Shown piece after piece: positions 6,186-7,859 of a DNA stretch of 7,859 nt. Source of the stretch: Candidatus Puniceispirillum sp. (GTDB lineage Bacteria > Pseudomonadota > Alphaproteobacteria > Puniceispirillales > Puniceispirillaceae); NCBI GenBank assembly GCA_016778825.1, contig JADHOU010000067.1:1-7859 (forward strand), in the 5' to 3' direction. A program made the position numbers and the translations under genes. Under the pieces are notes generated by a model. That model searched no databases. It was given only the letters and a program-made list of their open reading frames with translations, and was not told the DNA's origin. Each line of letters opens with the position of its first letter. The first letter of the stretch is position 1.

Positions 6186-6221
6186 GGCAAAATACTGAAT
6201 TGGCAAAATATTGAATTGGCA
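6186..6221 (+). repeat. Tandem 16-bp repeat abutting the CoA-transferase ribosome-binding site
   Basis: GGCAAAATACTGAATT (6186-6201) is followed directly by GGCAAAATATTGAATT (6202-6217), then GGCA (6218-6221) begins a third copy. The two copies differ at one base (6195 versus 6211). The partial third copy runs into the Shine-Dalgarno AGGAG (6221-6225). It fills half of the 69-base gap between the lyase and CoA-transferase genes. Confidence 0.85.
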
Positions 6222-6231
6222 GGAGAGTTTA

Positions 6232-7365
6232 ATGGCGAATAGCCCAAATCGTGATCTTGACGGATTGCTAGTAATCAGTCTTGAACAGGCTGTTGCCGCG
6301 CCTTACGCCGCAAGCCGACTTGCCGATGCTGGTGCGCGGGTGATTAAGGTTGAACGTCCCGAAGGTGATTTTGCCCGTGGCTATGACGCTGATGCGAATG
6401 GGCATAGTTCGTATTTTGTATGGCTTAATCGTGGCAAGGAATCGGTCGTGCTTGATCTCAAACAGCCAGATGATCTGCAGATTTTTAAACAAATGCTGTC
6501 CAAGGCTGATGTGTTTATCCAGAATTTAATGCCCGGGGCGCTTGATCGTCTTGGCGTTTCGATGGCCGATTTGCGGCAGGCTGACCCGCGATTGATTACT
6601 TGCGATATCAGCGGTTATGGAGCGTCAGGTCCCTTTGCTCAGATGAAGGCTTATGATTTTCTGGTTCAGGCCGAAGTTGGGTTGGCGCAGATTACCGGCG
6701 CGCCTGAAGAGCCTGGCCGTGTTGGTGTTTCGATCTGTGATATTGCGGCGGGAATGACCGCGCATGCTGCGATTTTGCAGGCTTTGGTAGCGCGTGCAAA
6801 AACCGGCGAAGGCCGCGCCATTGAAGTGTCGCTATTTCATGCGCTTGCCGATTGGATGAATGTTCCCTATCTGCAACATCATTATGGTGGGCGGGAAATT
6901 CGGCGTCCCGGGCTGCATCACCCGACGATTGCGCCTTATGGTGCCTATCGTTGCGGCAATGACCGGATGCTGTTGATTTCAATCCAGAATGAGCGCGAAT
7001 GGCTGCGGCTATGTAGTGATGTTCTTGACCAGCCCGATTTATCGCAAAATCCGAAATTTGACAGCAATGTCCATCGTGTTGAAAATCGCACTTCGCTTGA
7101 TGCGATTATAAATGGGGTTTTCAGCCAATATTCAATCGATGAAATTGCCGAAAAATTGCAGGCGGCGCAAATTGCCTTTGGCCGGTTGAATGATATGGAT
7201 GTATTTACCCAGCATCCGCAAAACCGGTTTGTTTCGGTTCGCACTTCGGCCGGTGATGTGCAGCTATTATCACCCGGCGCGATTGTGAATGGCATCTTGC
7301 CAAGATTGGGAGATATTCCCGACCTTGGCCAGCATAGCGCGGCTATCCGCGTCGAATTTTCATAG
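6232..7365 (+). CDS. Family III (CaiB/BaiF) CoA-transferase, candidate itaconate/mesaconate CoA-transferase
   Basis: The 377-residue protein is a normal-length family III CoA-transferase, an intertwined dimer that moves CoA between carboxylic acids through an aspartyl-CoA thioester. Motifs are LEQAVAAPYAASRLADAGA (17-35), VIKVERPEGDFAR (37-49), FVWLNRGKESVVLDLK (62-77), ADVFIQNLMPGALDRLG (92-108), DISGYGASGPF (125-135) and KAYDFLVQAEVGL (139-151). D142 is the expected nucleophile, matching Asp169 of formyl-CoA transferase. GEGRAIEVSLFHALADWM (192-209) is also typical. ATG 6232 has AGGAG (6221-6225) six bases ahead, preferred over an in-frame TTG at 6211. In this setting it would activate itaconate or mesaconate from succinyl-CoA, or move CoA within mesaconyl-CoA as Mct does. 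The substrate is inferred only from the adjacent hydratase and lyase. It ends the + strand run. Confidence 0.9.
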   Translation: MANSPNRDLDGLLVISLEQAVAAPYAASRLADAGARVIKVERPEGDFARGYDADANGHSSYFVWLNRGKESVVLDLKQPDDLQIFKQMLSKADVFIQNLMPGALDRLGVSMADLRQADPRLITCDISGYGASGPFAQMKAYDFLVQAEVGLAQITGAPEEPGRVGVSICDIAAGMTAHAAILQALVARAKTGEGRAIEVSLFHALADWMNVPYLQHHYGGREIRRPGLHHPTIAPYGAYRCGNDRMLLISIQNEREWLRLCSDVLDQPDLSQNPKFDSNVHRVENRTSLDAIINGVFSQYSIDEIAEKLQAAQIAFGRLNDMDVFTQHPQNRFVSVRTSAGDVQLLSPGAIVNGILPRLGDIPDLGQHSAAIRVEFS

Positions 7366-7413
7366 ATGACGCGCTTGGATATCGCTCAAAGCTGCATTTG
7401 ATCTAGACTTGAT

Positions 7414-7433
7414 CTAAGCCAGATTGGACTTAG
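7414..7433. repeat. Short hairpin between the convergent CoA-transferase and LysR genes
   Basis: CTAAGCC (7414-7420) pairs with GG-A-CTTAG (7426-7433) with one bulged A and a 5-base loop, overlapping the LysR stop codon. TTGATCTA is directly repeated just before it (7398-7405 and 7409-7416). There is no T-run on either strand, so any terminator role is weak. No better terminator was seen in the 64-base gap. Confidence 0.3.
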
Positions 7434-7859
7434 GCTGAAAATTCGCCAATTCGAACCGCATCAAGAAATGCCGCCTCGGCGGCCTTGATCACGGTTAATT
7501 TGGGGTTGCCGTCACGATAGGCAAGCCCAAGTTGGCGTGCCGGCGCTTTGGCACCAAGCGCAAGGCGTTTGACGGGTAGCGGGTTCATATTCCGAACACA
7601 GCGTTTGGGCACAATCGAGACGCCAAGGTTGGCCATCACCATGCTTGAGATTGCTTCCAGCCCTTCAAGCTCCATCGAATCCTTGACCGTGATTTTGCGC
7701 TTTTGAAGCCAGCTTTCGACCATCTGGCCAAAAATGGCATTGCGGTCAAACCGGATAAAGGGACGGGTGCGAAGCAGTTCAAGCGGATCGTCACTTTCGG
7801 TTTGCGGCGGTGCCAAAAGCTGCATTGGTTCGGCGGCAATGTCAAAACAGGATAACCCC
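7430..7859 (-). CDS. LysR-type transcriptional regulator, C-terminal part (cut by window end)
   Basis: Only the last 142 codons are visible and the frame stays open to the window edge, so the N-terminal winged-helix DNA-binding domain lies outside. The visible part matches the second half of a LysR substrate-binding domain: PFIRFDRNAIFGQMVESWL, then a strand and helix reading MELEGLEAISSMVMANLGVS, then IVPKRCVRN and LGLAYRDGNPKLT near the end. These proteins sense a small metabolite and usually activate a nearby, often divergent, promoter. Here the gene is convergent with the CoA-ester operon, so it is either regulating that operon from downstream or serving a divergent gene beyond the window. 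Known itaconate operons are often LysR-controlled, which makes a role in this cluster plausible but unproven. Confidence 0.88.
   Translation of the reverse strand, partial: GLSCFDIAAEPMQLLAPPQTESDDPLELLRTRPFIRFDRNAIFGQMVESWLQKRKITVKDSMELEGLEAISSMVMANLGVSIVPKRCVRNMNPLPVKRLALGAKAPARQLGLAYRDGNPKLTVIKAAEAAFLDAVRIGEFSA

Overview
The window looks like part of a bacterial chromosome, probably from an alphaproteobacterium. It is about half G+C by eye, gene-dense, has good Shine-Dalgarno sites and carries many CoA-ester enzymes. A marine SAR116-like lineage is possible, but this is only an impression from codon style and gene content. No RNA genes, insertion sequences, CRISPR arrays or origins were seen.

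Left part (1-2414). A crotonase-fold gene on the + strand (27-812) and a short-chain dehydrogenase/reductase (SDR) gene on the - strand (997-1746) converge on an intergenic stretch. That stretch holds a one-way intrinsic terminator (858-883) and a bidirectional one (925-964). Both proteins keep their family fold motifs but lack key catalytic residues: both crotonase glutamates are alanine, and the SDR tyrosine is valine. A 356-bp gap (1747-2102) with a small palindrome follows. Next comes a decayed C-terminal third of a TauD/TfdA dioxygenase (2103-2414).

Middle and right part (2499-7365). A PaaI-type thioesterase with a TTG start precedes four co-directional genes: an MmgE/PrpD-family protein (the family of cis-aconitate decarboxylase and 2-methylcitrate dehydratase), an HTD2/mesaconyl-C4-CoA hydratase-like double-hotdog protein, a CitE/citramalyl-CoA-lyase-like aldolase, and a family III (CaiB/BaiF) CoA-transferase. 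Gaps between these four are 23-69 bp, which suggests one operon. A LysR-type regulator, cut by the window end, lies convergently downstream (7430 to beyond 7859).

Reading of the system. The last three operon enzymes can be laid out as a C5-dicarboxylate route: itaconate or mesaconate is activated to its CoA ester, hydrated to citramalyl-CoA, then cleaved to acetyl-CoA and pyruvate. With the MmgE/PrpD protein acting as a cis-aconitate decarboxylase, the route could start from a TCA-cycle intermediate. Enzyme families and motifs are read directly from the sequence; the substrates and the complete pathway are inferred.
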